From positions 2,852,001 through 2,916,000 of the forward strand of contig NZ_CP034660.1 in NCBI RefSeq assembly GCF_003971255.1: a stretch of DNA of 64,000 nt, written 5' to 3'. Under the pieces are notes generated by a model. It was not told the DNA's origin and searched no databases. It saw only the letters and a program-made list of their open reading frames with translations. Shown in pieces: positions 36,531 to 49,776 of this stretch. Position 1 is the first letter of the stretch. The number at the start of each line of letters is the position of its first letter. Source of the DNA: Colwellia sp. Arc7-635 (GTDB lineage: Bacteria > Pseudomonadota > Gammaproteobacteria > Enterobacterales > Alteromonadaceae). Both the position numbers and the translations under genes were made by a program.

Positions 36531-36998
36531 ATGAATTCAACATTAACAACAATCTGTTCTATTGCAATATTATTTGCGACTCCACTGCTATCTGCAAAAA
36601 CATTAGAGTTTACCATTGACGGAATTAAATCAAGCAAGGGGAAGATATACGTACAACTGTTTAAAGGTGAAGGAAATTATCTAAGTAATAAAGCCTACCT
36701 TTCTAGCATTGCTGTCGCTAAGCAAGGACAAATAACAATACGGTTTAACGATTTAGGCGTTGATGACTTAGCTACTGACGGCGCAGATGCTAACGACCTA
36801 AGCAATGATTACGCTATTCGTTATTACCATGATGAAAATGACAATGCCAGCATGGAAACCAACCTCTTCGGCATGCCAACCGAAGGTTACGGCTATTCGA
36901 ACAATGCCAAAGCAAACTATGGCCCAGTAAAGTATTCACAAATAAAGTTTCATCTTGCCAGTCAAACCGTTTTAAACACCTCTACTATCGCTTATTAG
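36531..36998 (+). CDS. DUF2141 exported protein
   Basis: This 155-residue protein has a signal peptide (TLTTICSIAILFATPLLSAKT). The mature DUF2141 domain shows SSKGKIYVQLFKGEGNYL, ITIRFNDLGVDDLA, YAIRYYHDENDNASMETNLFGMPTEGYGYSNNA. This includes the HDENDN-x-(ME)-TNLFGMPTEGYGFSN core that is diagnostic of the family. It is 11 bases upstream of the carotenoid oxygenase gene, so the two form an operon. DUF2141 genes are often next to carotenoid or lipid genes; the biochemical role is unknown. Confidence 0.88.
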   Translation: MNSTLTTICSIAILFATPLLSAKTLEFTIDGIKSSKGKIYVQLFKGEGNYLSNKAYLSSIAVAKQGQITIRFNDLGVDDLATDGADANDLSNDYAIRYYHDENDNASMETNLFGMPTEGYGYSNNAKANYGPVKYSQIKFHLASQTVLNTSTIAY

Positions 36999-37009
36999 GA
37001 TTAATTCAT

Positions 37010-38563
37010 ATGCAACGTCGTCAGATATTAAAAAATATTGCCGGTATAGCCGGAGTGGGTGCTAGTAACTTTGTACTGGGTAACCCTATCGCTACGCTGG
37101 TTAATTTAAGTACTCAGCGTAAGGCAGATTTACTGGTCAATGCGAAACAAGCATTTAGCAGCGCTTTAAAAACTAGCCCGACATTATTAGGTTTACAAAA
37201 CAATACTGGCAACTTTCCACCCCGACAACTGACTATCGAAGGAAAACTGCCTAACGATATCAGCGGTGTATTGTACCGTAATGGCCCAGCTAAGTTTGAG
37301 CGAGGCGATCAACGTTATTTACACCAATTTGAGGGTGATGGCATGATCAACAGTTTCACCTTTTCAGAACAAAGCATTACCCATCAAGGTAAGTTTGTGC
37401 AAACAGCAAAGTTTATTGCAGAGCAGCAGAAAAATAAGTTTTTATATTCAGGTCCACTAAGTCAAATAGAAAACAGTAGAAATGTTTCACACGCCGATGT
37501 GGTTAACACCGCTAACATTAATGTTATCCCGGTTAATAATGAAATTTGGGCATTGTGGGAGTCAGGCTCAGCAACCGCTATGAACGCTGAAACACTCGAC
37601 ACTAAACGCCGCGTAAATTTAGGCGAAAATAGCCAATATGGTGACAAACTTAAAGGCTTAGCGTTTTCAGCACATCCTAAAATCGAAGCGAATGGGGATA
37701 TTTGGAATTTTGGTTTAAGCCCGTCAGGCCATATTGCTTTGTATCAGCTATCAGCAAAAGGGACCGTGAAAAATGTTGGGATGATAAACGCACGCTATCG
37801 CGGAAAAATGCTGCATGACTTTCTGATCACACATAAACATATCTTAATTATATTACCCTCGTTAACAGCCAATTCTGTAAATGATTCTAACGCTATGGCA
37901 TTATTTAATAGCTTTAAATACGATGAAAACTTACCGATGCAAGTATTAGTGATCGACAAGCAGTCATTGGCCTTAAAAAAGCAATTTGAATTAGATGCTG
38001 GTTTTGCCTTTCACTTTGGTAATGCGTGGGAAGAAACTGATGGCACCATTCATTTTGATGCGAGTATCAATAACAATATTGGTGTGATGGATGAACTGTC
38101 TGAGCTAATGTCGGGTAAGTTACGAAGTTTAGATAACTCACCGCATACAGCCCTATTCACTCTACATACAAATGGTAGCACCACAAAATCGAGTATTGAC
38201 GGCGATAGTGAGTTCCCGCGAGTTTATGATCACTTAGTCGGGCAACGTAATAAAAAGCTCTATACGCTTTCTCATACTGAAAGTAACTTTTGGCGTGATA
38301 CTGTTTGCTGCTTAGATACAGACAGCGGAGAAAAGGATAAGTTTGTTTACGGTGAGAACTTTATAGCTGAAGAACATATTATTGTTTCCAACACAGCAAA
38401 AGAAGGTGAAGGCTATTTAGTTGGAACCGCGTTGCACATACCGAGTAAACGTACCTGTTTAAATATATTTAAAGCTGACAGTTTAAATAAAGGGCCTATT
38501 TGTCGAGCATGGTTGCCCTACCATATTCCACTCGGTTTACATGGCAGTTTCAAAGCAAGTTAA
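37010..38563 (+). CDS. Carotenoid oxygenase (RPE65/CCD) family protein, Tat-exported
   Basis: This 517-residue protein begins with a twin-arginine-like signal (QRRQILKNIAGIAGVGASNFVLG). The four iron-binding histidines of the family can be placed: FSAHPKIE, MLHDFLIT, FAFHFGNAWEE and GLHGSF near the C-terminus. The N-terminal FQ/HQFEGDGMINSF and YRNGPAKFERG motifs are also typical. The enzyme would cleave a carotenoid or similar polyene double bond with oxygen. It is the second gene of the pair with DUF2141, followed by a terminator. No carotenoid biosynthesis genes are in the window. Confidence 0.88.
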   Translation: MQRRQILKNIAGIAGVGASNFVLGNPIATLVNLSTQRKADLLVNAKQAFSSALKTSPTLLGLQNNTGNFPPRQLTIEGKLPNDISGVLYRNGPAKFERGDQRYLHQFEGDGMINSFTFSEQSITHQGKFVQTAKFIAEQQKNKFLYSGPLSQIENSRNVSHADVVNTANINVIPVNNEIWALWESGSATAMNAETLDTKRRVNLGENSQYGDKLKGLAFSAHPKIEANGDIWNFGLSPSGHIALYQLSAKGTVKNVGMINARYRGKMLHDFLITHKHILIILPSLTANSVNDSNAMALFNSFKYDENLPMQVLVIDKQSLALKKQFELDAGFAFHFGNAWEETDGTIHFDASINNNIGVMDELSELMSGKLRSLDNSPHTALFTLHTNGSTTKSSIDGDSEFPRVYDHLVGQRNKKLYTLSHTESNFWRDTVCCLDTDSGEKDKFVYGENFIAEEHIIVSNTAKEGEGYLVGTALHIPSKRTCLNIFKADSLNKGPICRAWLPYHIPLGLHGSFKAS

Positions 38564-38622
38564 TGCGTAGATTAATGCCTAGATTAATGATAAGACCTTA
38601 TCTTTACTAAGTGTTACATACA

Positions 38623-38659
38623 AAAAAAGTGCATCACCTTTTAAGAGTGATGCACTTTT
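38623..38659. terminator. Bidirectional Rho-independent terminator
   Basis: AAAAAAGTGCATCAC and GTGATGCACTTTT form a stem of about 13 bp. It lies between the carotenoid oxygenase gene (+) and the DEAD-box helicase gene (-). Confidence 0.88.
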
Positions 38660-38683
38660 CGCATGATACCAACGCCGTGGAAA

Positions 38684-40033
38684 CTAATCTATTTCATCAA
38701 GATCGTTATTTTCTATATCTTGCGGCGCGATTGCCTTCTTACGCCTTAATACCGGTAAGTCACCTGCTTCTTGTGCTAAAAAGCTATTTTTAAGATTTTT
38801 CTTCGCTTTAGGCTTCTTAGCCACAACGGCAGATTTTTGGTTATCTTTTACTTTGCTTTCAACTTTTGCTTTTTTAGGTTTTATACCTTTGAATTTAGCT
38901 TTTAAACCGTCAACAACGTCAAAACTGAGCTTTTGTTGCAGAAAACCTTCAACGTTTTTAAAACTTATCCAGTCTTTAGGTCCAACAAAAGAAATAGCAT
39001 CACCCGTACTACCAGCACGGCCAGTACGCCCTATGCGATGAACAAACTCTTCGGTATGCTTTGGCATATCAAAGTTTATAACGTGTGAGACATTAATTAA
39101 ATCTAAGCCACGTGAAGCTAAGTCTGTCGTAATGAGTATTTTTTGCTGACCTTTACTAAAACCATCCATGATTTGATTACGCTGACCTTGGTTAAGTTCG
39201 CCACTTAACGCTGCAGTATTTAACCCCTGTTCAGTCAATAAAGTCGACAATCTATCCGTATCTGAACGTGTTGCGGTGAAGATAATCATTTGTTGATGAT
39301 CTTCAGTGGCTATAAAGTGCTGAAGTAATTTTTCTTTATGGCTTAAGTTATCGCAAAAGTAGAAACGTTTAGTAATATCTTTATGCTCTGTATGAGCGCT
39401 ACCAATTGCAATACGTTTTGGTTTTTTCAGTAAGGCTAAAGCGAAGTCATTAACTTGTGCATGATCCAAAGTAGCTGAGAACATTAGCGTTTGGCGTTTA
39501 CGGTGATCGGCAGCTTTGTTAATTTGCGCTAATTGATCTGCAAAGCCCAAATCTAACATACGATCCGCTTCATCAAGAATAAGTAGCTCTAAGCCACTAA
39601 GATAAAAATGCCCTTGCGACAAATGATCAGCTAAACGTCCAGGGGTCGCAACAATAAAATGGGGTTCTTTCTCTAGCGTTTTAACTTGGTCGTTAAAATT
39701 TTCGCCACCTAGGATAAGCACAGCTTTAAACTGAGATCCGGAGGTAAACATTCTTAACTGGGTAAATACTTGCTTAGCTAATTCGCGTGTTGGCGTTAAA
39801 ATGAGTACACGCGGGTCACGCTTACTTAATGCACGGTTTTTCGATAGACGCTGCATCGCAGGAATAATAAATGCTAACGTTTTACCTGAGCCTGTTTTAG
39901 ATGATGCAATCAAATCATGGCCTGTCATGGCGGCAGGAATTGCCTGCTGCTGAATCTCAGTAGGTTCACTAAAACCTAAATGTTCCACCGTTGACATTAT
40001 TTTACTATCTAATCCAAAATCACTAAACTGCAA
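38684..40033 (-). CDS. DEAD-box RNA helicase
   Basis: 449 residues. I start it at TTG 40033 (MQFSDFGLDSKIM) because GGAG stands 7 bases upstream, and because the 42 upstream in-frame codons (to 40159) look noncoding and precede the usual family N-terminus. Motifs: Q motif EPTEIQQQAIP, motif I ASSKTGSGKT, Ib TPTRELA, II DEADRMLD, III SATL, V TDLASRGLD, VI HRIGRTGRAG. A lysine-rich C-terminal tail (KPKKAKVESKVK...) resembles SrmB/RhlE-type helicases. The precise paralog is not assigned. It is likely a cold-relevant RNA helicase by family. Confidence 0.93.
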   Translation of the reverse strand: MQFSDFGLDSKIMSTVEHLGFSEPTEIQQQAIPAAMTGHDLIASSKTGSGKTLAFIIPAMQRLSKNRALSKRDPRVLILTPTRELAKQVFTQLRMFTSGSQFKAVLILGGENFNDQVKTLEKEPHFIVATPGRLADHLSQGHFYLSGLELLILDEADRMLDLGFADQLAQINKAADHRKRQTLMFSATLDHAQVNDFALALLKKPKRIAIGSAHTEHKDITKRFYFCDNLSHKEKLLQHFIATEDHQQMIIFTATRSDTDRLSTLLTEQGLNTAALSGELNQGQRNQIMDGFSKGQQKILITTDLASRGLDLINVSHVINFDMPKHTEEFVHRIGRTGRAGSTGDAISFVGPKDWISFKNVEGFLQQKLSFDVVDGLKAKFKGIKPKKAKVESKVKDNQKSAVVAKKPKAKKNLKNSFLAQEAGDLPVLRRKKAIAPQDIENNDLDEID

Positions 40034-40324
40034 GCTTTCTCTCCACGTTATTAAACTAATGACTGCGAAACCTATTTCAAAGTAGCTTGTTGAAGCTTCT
40101 AAAGCAGACATATAAAACCATAAATATATCGTTGCATTATAACCTGTAATTGCCAACATAGAGCCACACTATTTTGGTAAAAATTAAAATACCTGATTAT
40201 ATTTTGCCAATCTGCAAAATTAATTGATTTAATTTTACTTTTTATTCTTCTACTTGCGCTAAAGTAAAGATAAAAACCACAAGCTTATTACAATATCGCA
40301 TAGTGTGACAAAGGCAGATAAGCT

Positions 40325-40591
40325 ATGAAACCAGATAGACGTACCGCGATGCAAAACTTAATCAGCCAAGTACGAACAGAGTTCCCATTTACTTTACCTG
40401 AAGCTCAAATATGTGCAGGTAGATGTGTTGGTTGTGCAAAGAAATTATTAGAATTGGCTGACACTGAACTTTGTGATTGGGAGAATCGCTTAGAAAATAA
40501 GGAAACACCAACATTAGGTGATATCAGCCGACTAGCTAAATTATGCAAAAATATCCGCAGAGGACTAGTGCGAAACGACTTACTAGAATAG
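40325..40591 (+). CDS. Small cysteine-containing protein, unknown
   Basis: 88 residues from ATG 40325 with an AAGG sequence upstream. The motif ICAGRCVGCAKK (CxxxCxxC) lies near residue 36, followed by a helical, charged region. It has no signal peptide. A metal-binding or iron-sulfur role is possible, but no third or fourth conserved ligand is evident except C56 and C76. It is followed by a GNAT-like gene 38 bases later. No family was recognised. Confidence 0.6.
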   Translation: MKPDRRTAMQNLISQVRTEFPFTLPEAQICAGRCVGCAKKLLELADTELCDWENRLENKETPTLGDISRLAKLCKNIRRGLVRNDLLE

Positions 40592-40628
40592 AGTAACCAC
40601 TTTTAACCCCTTGAATTATAATAACGCA

Positions 40629-41129
40629 ATGAAAACCGCTACTACAGCTTCAGGCTATACGATTGTAAAAGCTGAAAAATATGAAAAAAGAACTATCATG
40701 CACTTTTATAAAAGTCAGCAGTATAACGCGAGTTATATAGGACAAGATCATTGTTATATCGTTAAAAGCGCTGACTCAATCATTGCGAGTGCAATAATTT
40801 CTGCCGGTCAAGAAAACGATAATCACTGGCTACTGCATGCGCTTGTTACTGAGAAAGGTCACCGTAATAAACGTATTGCGAGTGATATTTTGCAGGTTAT
40901 TTTTTCAGAGAAGAATAGCGATTTACAACTGAGCTATCCCAACATTATATGTTTTGCTGATAAGTCCTTAGAAAATTTTTACTTAGCTAATAAATTTAAT
41001 CATTACAGTAGCACCGATGACATAGCTCAGCTCCCCGATGAATTTAGAAAACGACTACTAAGTTATCAAGAAAAGAAACAGAATCTACAGTGCTTTATCT
41101 ATCAAACAAAAAGATACGAGAAACTTTAA
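40629..41129 (+). CDS. GNAT-like acetyltransferase domain protein
   Basis: About 166 residues from ATG 40629; a TTG at 40611 is in frame but no ribosome-binding sequence supports either start. The middle segment has GNAT character: SADSIIASAIISAG (beta4), LLHALVTEKGHRNKRIASDILQVIF (acetyl-CoA loop of RxxGxA type) and NIICFADKSLENFYLANKF (late strand). The C-terminal part is polar. It follows the CxxxCxxC gene on the same strand and may be transcribed with it. The substrate is unknown. Confidence 0.65.
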   Translation: MKTATTASGYTIVKAEKYEKRTIMHFYKSQQYNASYIGQDHCYIVKSADSIIASAIISAGQENDNHWLLHALVTEKGHRNKRIASDILQVIFSEKNSDLQLSYPNIICFADKSLENFYLANKFNHYSSTDDIAQLPDEFRKRLLSYQEKKQNLQCFIYQTKRYEKL

Positions 41130-41227
41130 TAAATCTCATCATTTAACCGCTATAAAAGGTTTGTAGAGAGGATCATAAAGCAACCTTTATCCATTGCTGT
41201 GTCAATGATTGCCTTATAACAACAAGG

Positions 41228-41542
41228 TATACCCAAGCCACTTGAATATGTAGGATTCAGCAAGTCGAGAAAGGGTTAGCACCAAGGCATTGATTGAAGA
41301 GAATGGTTGTTCCATTGTCGAAATTAATAACGCCGGAGATGACTCTTTATCGCCTTGCCCGAAGGGAGCTAAGCTAGAAAATCAGCTCCGCATTGCTTAC
41401 ATGGATGTATGTACTTAGCTTTTGTCTGGAGCAAAAAAGCTGTGCAACACTTGATAAGGGAATAACCCTTGTCTTCGTGCTGCGTCTTGACCTGATTTCC
41501 TAGCTTAACTCTGAAACTGTATTTTCAAGTGGTTTGGGTATA
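41228..41542. repeat. Dispersed inverted-repeat element, family A, copy 2 (315 bp)
   Basis: The ends TATACCCAAGCCACTTGAA (41228-41246) and TTCAAGTGGTTTGGGTATA (41524-41542) are inverse at 18 of 19 positions. It is in opposite orientation to copy 1 at 19625-20000 and shares interior blocks with it. No open frame is present. The better terminal match suggests a younger or better-preserved copy. Confidence 0.82.
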
Positions 41543-41603
41543 GATGGTAAGAAACAAAAATATCATTGCTATAAGGATATAAAAACGGTTAAATATTCGC
41601 TAT

Positions 41604-41647
41604 GGATAAATAAACGGATAAATAAACGGATAAATAAACGGATAAAC
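41604..41647. repeat. 12-bp tandem repeat (GGATAAATAAAC)
   Basis: Three perfect copies of GGATAAATAAAC (41604-41639) and a partial fourth (to 41647) lie just past the folD stop codon at 41653. They look like a simple tandem repeat; no function is indicated. Confidence 0.85.
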
Positions 41648-41652
41648 AATCA

Positions 41653-42516
41653 TTAATGAACACTACGTTTCGCAGCAGCTAAAGTATTCTTCAATAGACA
41701 GGCTATTGTCATTGGCCCAACTCCACCAGGTACAGGTGTAATAGCTGCGCACTTATCAACGACAGAATCATAATCAACATCACCGACTAATTTTGTTCCC
41801 CCATCATCTGTTGATATTCGGTTAATACCCACATCAATAACCGTCGCACCAGCTTTAACCCAATCAACTTTGACAAATTTTGCGATACCAACAGCGGCAA
41901 CTAATATATCAGCTTGTCGACAAATACTGGCTAAATCTTTGGTACGTGAATGCGCAATAGTCACGGTACAATTTTCTTGTAGAAGTAGCATTGATACTGG
42001 TTTTCCAACAATATTAGAGCGCCCAATAACCACTGCATGCAACCCTGATAAATCATTGCCTAAGTGTTGTTTTGCTAAAATAATACAACCTTGTGGAGTA
42101 CAAGGAATTAAAGCTCCTGAATCGCCATTAAACAGTCGTCCTGAGTTCATAGCGTGAAAACCATCTACATCCTTATCAGGACTGATAGCAGAAATAATGA
42201 CACTTTCATCTATATGCTTAGGCAAAGGTAATTGAACTAAAATTCCGTGAATATTGGCATCATTATTTAAGCGAGCTAAATAACCTAAAAGTTCATCTTG
42301 TTCTGTATTTATAGGTAGTTTAATAACATCAGAAATCATACCAATCTCTTGTGTTTGCTTTATTTTGTTCTTTACATAGACCTGACTTGCTGGGTCTTCA
42401 CCAACAAGGATCACTGTTAGCTTAGGTTGAATACCACAACTCGACTTTAATTCAGCTACTTCAACAGCTAATTCACTCCGTAACTTTTTTGCTGTTAACT
42501 TTCCATCAATATTCAT
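41653..42516 (-). CDS. folD: Bifunctional methylenetetrahydrofolate dehydrogenase / cyclohydrolase
   Basis: This 287-residue enzyme interconverts 5,10-methylene-THF and 10-formyl-THF using NADP. Motifs: [16 protein letters not shown] with the catalytic lysine, [18 protein letters not shown], the NADP-site [15 protein letters not shown] and the C-terminal [13 protein letters not shown]. Length is standard. The start ATG at 42516 gives the usual MNIDGK N-terminus. It is monocistronic. Confidence 0.96.
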   Translation of the reverse strand: MNIDGKLTAKKLRSELAVEVAELKSSCGIQPKLTVILVGEDPASQVYVKNKIKQTQEIGMISDVIKLPINTEQDELLGYLARLNNDANIHGILVQLPLPKHIDESVIISAISPDKDVDGFHAMNSGRLFNGDSGALIPCTPQGCIILAKQHLGNDLSGLHAVVIGRSNIVGKPVSMLLLQENCTVTIAHSRTKDLASICRQADILVAAVGIAKFVKVDWVKAGATVIDVGINRISTDDGGTKLVGDVDYDSVVDKCAAITPVPGGVGPMTIACLLKNTLAAAKRSVH

Positions 42517-42665
42517 TTTATTACTCTCATTGGCTAAACAGAAAAATTGTAATTAAAGCTATGAACAACATAGTAATAATCCCTTATTGCTATCCTATGA
42601 AAAAATCAGAAGAGTTACAAAGGCCTTATAACAAAATATGAAAATAAACTTGTGAAATCAATATA

Positions 42666-42825
42666 ATACCAATCCTATTAATTCAGTGATCATTTGAAGA
42701 CGGCCTAAATATCCAATAGCTACGTTGCTTGCAATCGCAATAGCTCGTTATTACTCAATCAAGCGCCTTGTTATTGAACATTTATTCACGCTGAAAATGG
42801 ATCACTAGTTTAATGAGATTGGTAT
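42666..42825. repeat. Dispersed inverted-repeat element, family B (160 bp)
   Basis: The ends ATACCAATCCTATTAATTCA (42666-42685) and the inverse ...TTTAATGAGATTGGTAT (42809-42825) pair over about 25 bases with few mismatches; both also contain GTGATC. The element has no gene and lies between folD and the rRNA operon. Its ends differ from families A, C and D. Confidence 0.72.
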
Positions 42826-42956
42826 AAAAAGCTTTTTGACAGCAGTAGTATCCATACGGATGAAGTGTTTTTTATTAACTTAGATTTTTTCTTTATAATT
42901 TAATAGCGATAACTATCAATGTATTAATTTAGCGTATGATTTCTCAAGTGCCAGAA

Positions 42957-42990
42957 AGCAAAAAACCCGTAGCGTTAGCTACGGGTTTCT
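42957..42990 (-). terminator. Terminator of the rRNA operon
   Basis: On the - strand AAACCCGTAGC and GCTACGGGTTT form an 11-bp stem with a 4-base loop, followed by a T-run. It stands 11 bases after the 5S gene. Confidence 0.92.
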
Positions 42991-43000
42991 CTAAATAGAA

Positions 43001-43116
43001 GTCTAGCAATGTCCTACTCTCACATGGGAACTCCCACACTACCATCGGCGCTAACACGTTTCACTTCTGAGTTCGGAATGGGATCAGGTGGGGCCATGTC
43101 GCTATTGTCGCTAGAC
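43001..43116 (-). rRNA. rrf: 5S ribosomal RNA
   Basis: The - strand sequence begins GTCTAGCGACAATAGCG and ends AGTAGGACATTGCTAGAC, whose ends pair (helix I). It includes the conserved CCGAACTCAGAAGTGAAACG loop. It is the last gene of the rRNA operon. Confidence 0.95.
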
Positions 43117-43293
43117 AAAAAGGGTACAATCTTGAAAGCTGCTCATTAAGACGTGTCTCAATGATGATAAATACGTTTTATTTTCGAATTCTTATTCAAT
43201 TCTTTATGTACGTGTCACTCTTGCGAGTGTTAGTCAAACTTACCTACAATTCACTTCATAGTTCACTTTTCAGCAAAACTACTTGGGTGTTGT

Positions 43294-46189
<2,896 letters not shown>

Positions 46190-46502
46190 ATACAACCCTA
46201 AGTAGTCTCATCTTAAAAAGAATCAACACAAAGTACACCGTGGAGACTAATCCACAGCAATTGTAAAGTCTGACATTTTCACGCACACAAAGTGTGTCTT
46301 GAATAAGAGTGGTAATTCATTACGGTTAGTAAACTAACTGTAAATAAACTACCGGGTTGATTACGTTTCCGAGGAGGACCCGTAATCACCATTATTAACA
46401 GGCGATATTCCTATTAACAACAGCTTGGTATTTATAATTTGCAAACAACAGCGCGACACCGTGTTTGCCATATAAATACCGGTATTTATATCAGCTTTCC
46501 AG

Positions 46503-46515
46503 ATTGTTAAAGAAC
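46503..46515 (-). promoter_or_regulatory. boxA-like antitermination element before 23S
   Basis: GTTCTTTAACAAT on the - strand resembles the Nus boxA core (TGCTCTTTAACAA). It lies in the 16S-23S spacer, between tRNA-Ala and 23S. Confidence 0.65.
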
Positions 46516-46619
46516 TCAATCAATGCACACATTCGGCATAAATCGTGGTTTAAAAAACCAAACTTAAAGTAGCTTAAAAAAGCGTAACTTAAGTTTGGTC
46601 TCTTTCTTTAGTGAAGAAG

Positions 46620-46695
46620 TGGTGGAGCTAAGCAGGATCGAACTGCTGACCTCCTGCGTGCAAGGCAGGCGCTCTCCCAGCTGAGCTATAGCCCC
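46620..46695 (-). tRNA. tRNA-Ala (TGC)
   Basis: This 76-base gene begins GGGGCTATAGCTCAGCTGGG and ends with an encoded CCA; the anticodon is TGC. It lies in the 16S-23S spacer. Confidence 0.97.
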
Positions 46696-46730
46696 GCAAT
46701 GGGAAACACACTTTAAGCTAGAACGTAAAT

Positions 46731-46807
<77 letters not shown>

Positions 46808-46929
46808 ATTTCTCTTTCAAGAATTTACGTCCGAAGCTAGCATGTTTGGACTTCTTCTAATTTGTTATCATGTAATTTGTGTGAACACTCGTAGAACCGA
46901 GGTTCTCATTAAGCTGTTTTACTTCAAGA

Positions 46930-48474
<1,545 letters not shown>

Positions 48475-48727
48475 AAAATCGTTTGTGATGCTCACCTTAA
48501 CTAACCGAAGTCAACTAAGAAAAGACATCTGCTCAATGAATTCTGTCGTGTTACTTTCTATCCGACTAAAGAAGAAAGTAACTACATAAAACGTATTATT
48601 TAAATCCGAAGACCTAAATGATACTTATTTTTGTGTGACATCATATTAAGCTGTTTTTTTGTTATCCGAGGATAACTATGTAAAATCAACGTTAATGTGA
48701 GTGTCCACACAAATTGCATGATAACTA

Positions 48728-48740
48728 ATTGTTAAAGAAA
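48728..48740 (-). promoter_or_regulatory. boxA-like element in the 16S leader
   Basis: TTTCTTTAACAAT on the - strand matches the boxA core. It lies about 250 bases before 16S and about 90 bases downstream of the proximal promoter. Confidence 0.65.
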
Positions 48741-48831
48741 GTTAGCTTCCTCAGAGGAGGAAAAACTAACCGAAACAAAATCTCATTCGCTTTGCTTCGT
48801 TGCTGCAGGCCTTGCCTGAAGCGAGATGCGC

Positions 48832-48859
48832 ATTCTACGCAACTCTGTTTCAATGTCAA
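48832..48859 (-). promoter_or_regulatory. Proximal rRNA promoter
   Basis: On the - strand a -35 TTGACA (48859-48854) and a -10 TAGAAT (48837-48832) are 16 bases apart, followed by a GCGC discriminator. A-tract-rich sequence upstream (48860-48910) looks like an UP element. These are hallmarks of growth-rate-regulated rrn promoters. Confidence 0.85.
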
Positions 48860-49001
48860 CGTTTTATTTGAATTTATTTTAAAAGTTTTTAAAACTTTCA
48901 AAACCAATCTTTTAAAACGTTAAGTTAACCAAATCAGCCTAAACTGAAAGAGATAACTCATTAAAACAACCTCTTCGACTTGTCCCGAAGAAGTGGAGCG
49001 C

Positions 49002-49029
49002 ATTCTAGAGATTTTTGACCACACGTCAA
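49002..49029 (-). promoter_or_regulatory. Distal rRNA promoter
   Basis: On the - strand TTGACG (49029-49024) and TAGAAT (49007-49002) are 16 bases apart, again followed by GCGC. It lies 170 bases upstream of the proximal promoter, with the same spacing and discriminator. It is only about 75 bases past the gmhB stop. Confidence 0.8.
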
Positions 49030-49102
49030 TACCTAATAGTCATTTAATTACGAATAAGTGTTTGTTTGCTTTTAAAATCGGCAATATGCTTAAAATTAAC
49101 AC

Positions 49103-49651
49103 TTACCCTATTAAACCTAAGGCCTGTTTAAGGCTATCTACTCGACTTACCCCAGCTAAATCCACTATATTCGACTCATTGGTATAACGACTATCTACTA
49201 GTATTCTTGTTTCGATACCTGCATTGCTAGCTGCTTGCATGTCAGATATTTTATCGCCAATAAAAATGCTATCTGCTAAAGCGATAGAATACTCTTGTTG
49301 TGCTTGCATGATCATACCAGGCTCTGGTTTACGACAATCACATGACATAACAAATTCATTTACCCCTTTATCAGGGTGATGCGGACAGTAGTAAACTTTT
49401 CCAATGCTAACATTTTGCTCTTCAAATTTACTAACCATCCATTGAGACAATGCTTCAAAGGTTTGTTTGTCGTAATACCCTCTTGCAATACCTGCCTGAT
49501 TAGTAATAACAAAGATTTGATAGCCTTTTGAGATAGCTAATTGGCATAATTCAAAAATACCATCAACAAATTCAAAGTTTTCAATTTTGTGTACATAACC
49601 GTGATCAATATTGATAATGCCGTCTCTATCTAAAAATAGTGCTTTATTCAT
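49103..49651 (-). CDS. gmhB: D-glycero-beta-D-manno-heptose 1,7-bisphosphate 7-phosphatase
   Basis: This 182-residue HAD-superfamily phosphatase acts in ADP-heptose synthesis for lipopolysaccharide core. The nucleophile and acid are in FLDRDGIIN (D8 and D10); motif II is VITNQAG; the zinc-binding loop is CPHHPDKG...CDCRKPEPG; motif IV is FIGDKISDM. Length and zinc loop fit GmhB. It lies directly upstream of the rRNA promoters on the same strand, so read-through could add to rRNA transcription. The hisB-type fusion is absent. Confidence 0.95.
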   Translation of the reverse strand: MNKALFLDRDGIINIDHGYVHKIENFEFVDGIFELCQLAISKGYQIFVITNQAGIARGYYDKQTFEALSQWMVSKFEEQNVSIGKVYYCPHHPDKGVNEFVMSCDCRKPEPGMIMQAQQEYSIALADSIFIGDKISDMQAASNAGIETRILVDSRYTNESNIVDLAGVSRVDSLKQALGLIG

Positions 49652-49708
49652 TTTATTCTACTTATATTCGTATTCGCGCTTTGCTCTGTTTAGTTCTGTA
49701 TGAACACA

Positions 49709-49743
49709 AATGAAAAAGACGAGGTTATCTCGTCTTTTTCATT
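49709..49743 (-). terminator. Terminator after the acyl-CoA cluster
   Basis: AATGAAAAAGACGAG and CTCGTCTTTTTCATT form a 15-bp stem with a 5-base loop and T-runs on both strands. It separates the SDR gene from gmhB. Confidence 0.9.
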
Positions 49744-49776
49744 ATTCAATTGTAACAGCGATAAAGTTTATCGTTG

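Noticed and set aside
40034-40159. N-terminal extension of the DEAD-box helicase
   Set aside because: The extra 42 codons do not match the family N-terminus and start without a ribosome-binding sequence; the TTG at 40033 has GGAG at good spacing.
41604-41647. 12-bp repeats after folD as a regulatory array
   Set aside because: They are perfect simple repeats directly behind a stop codon; slippage is a sufficient explanation.
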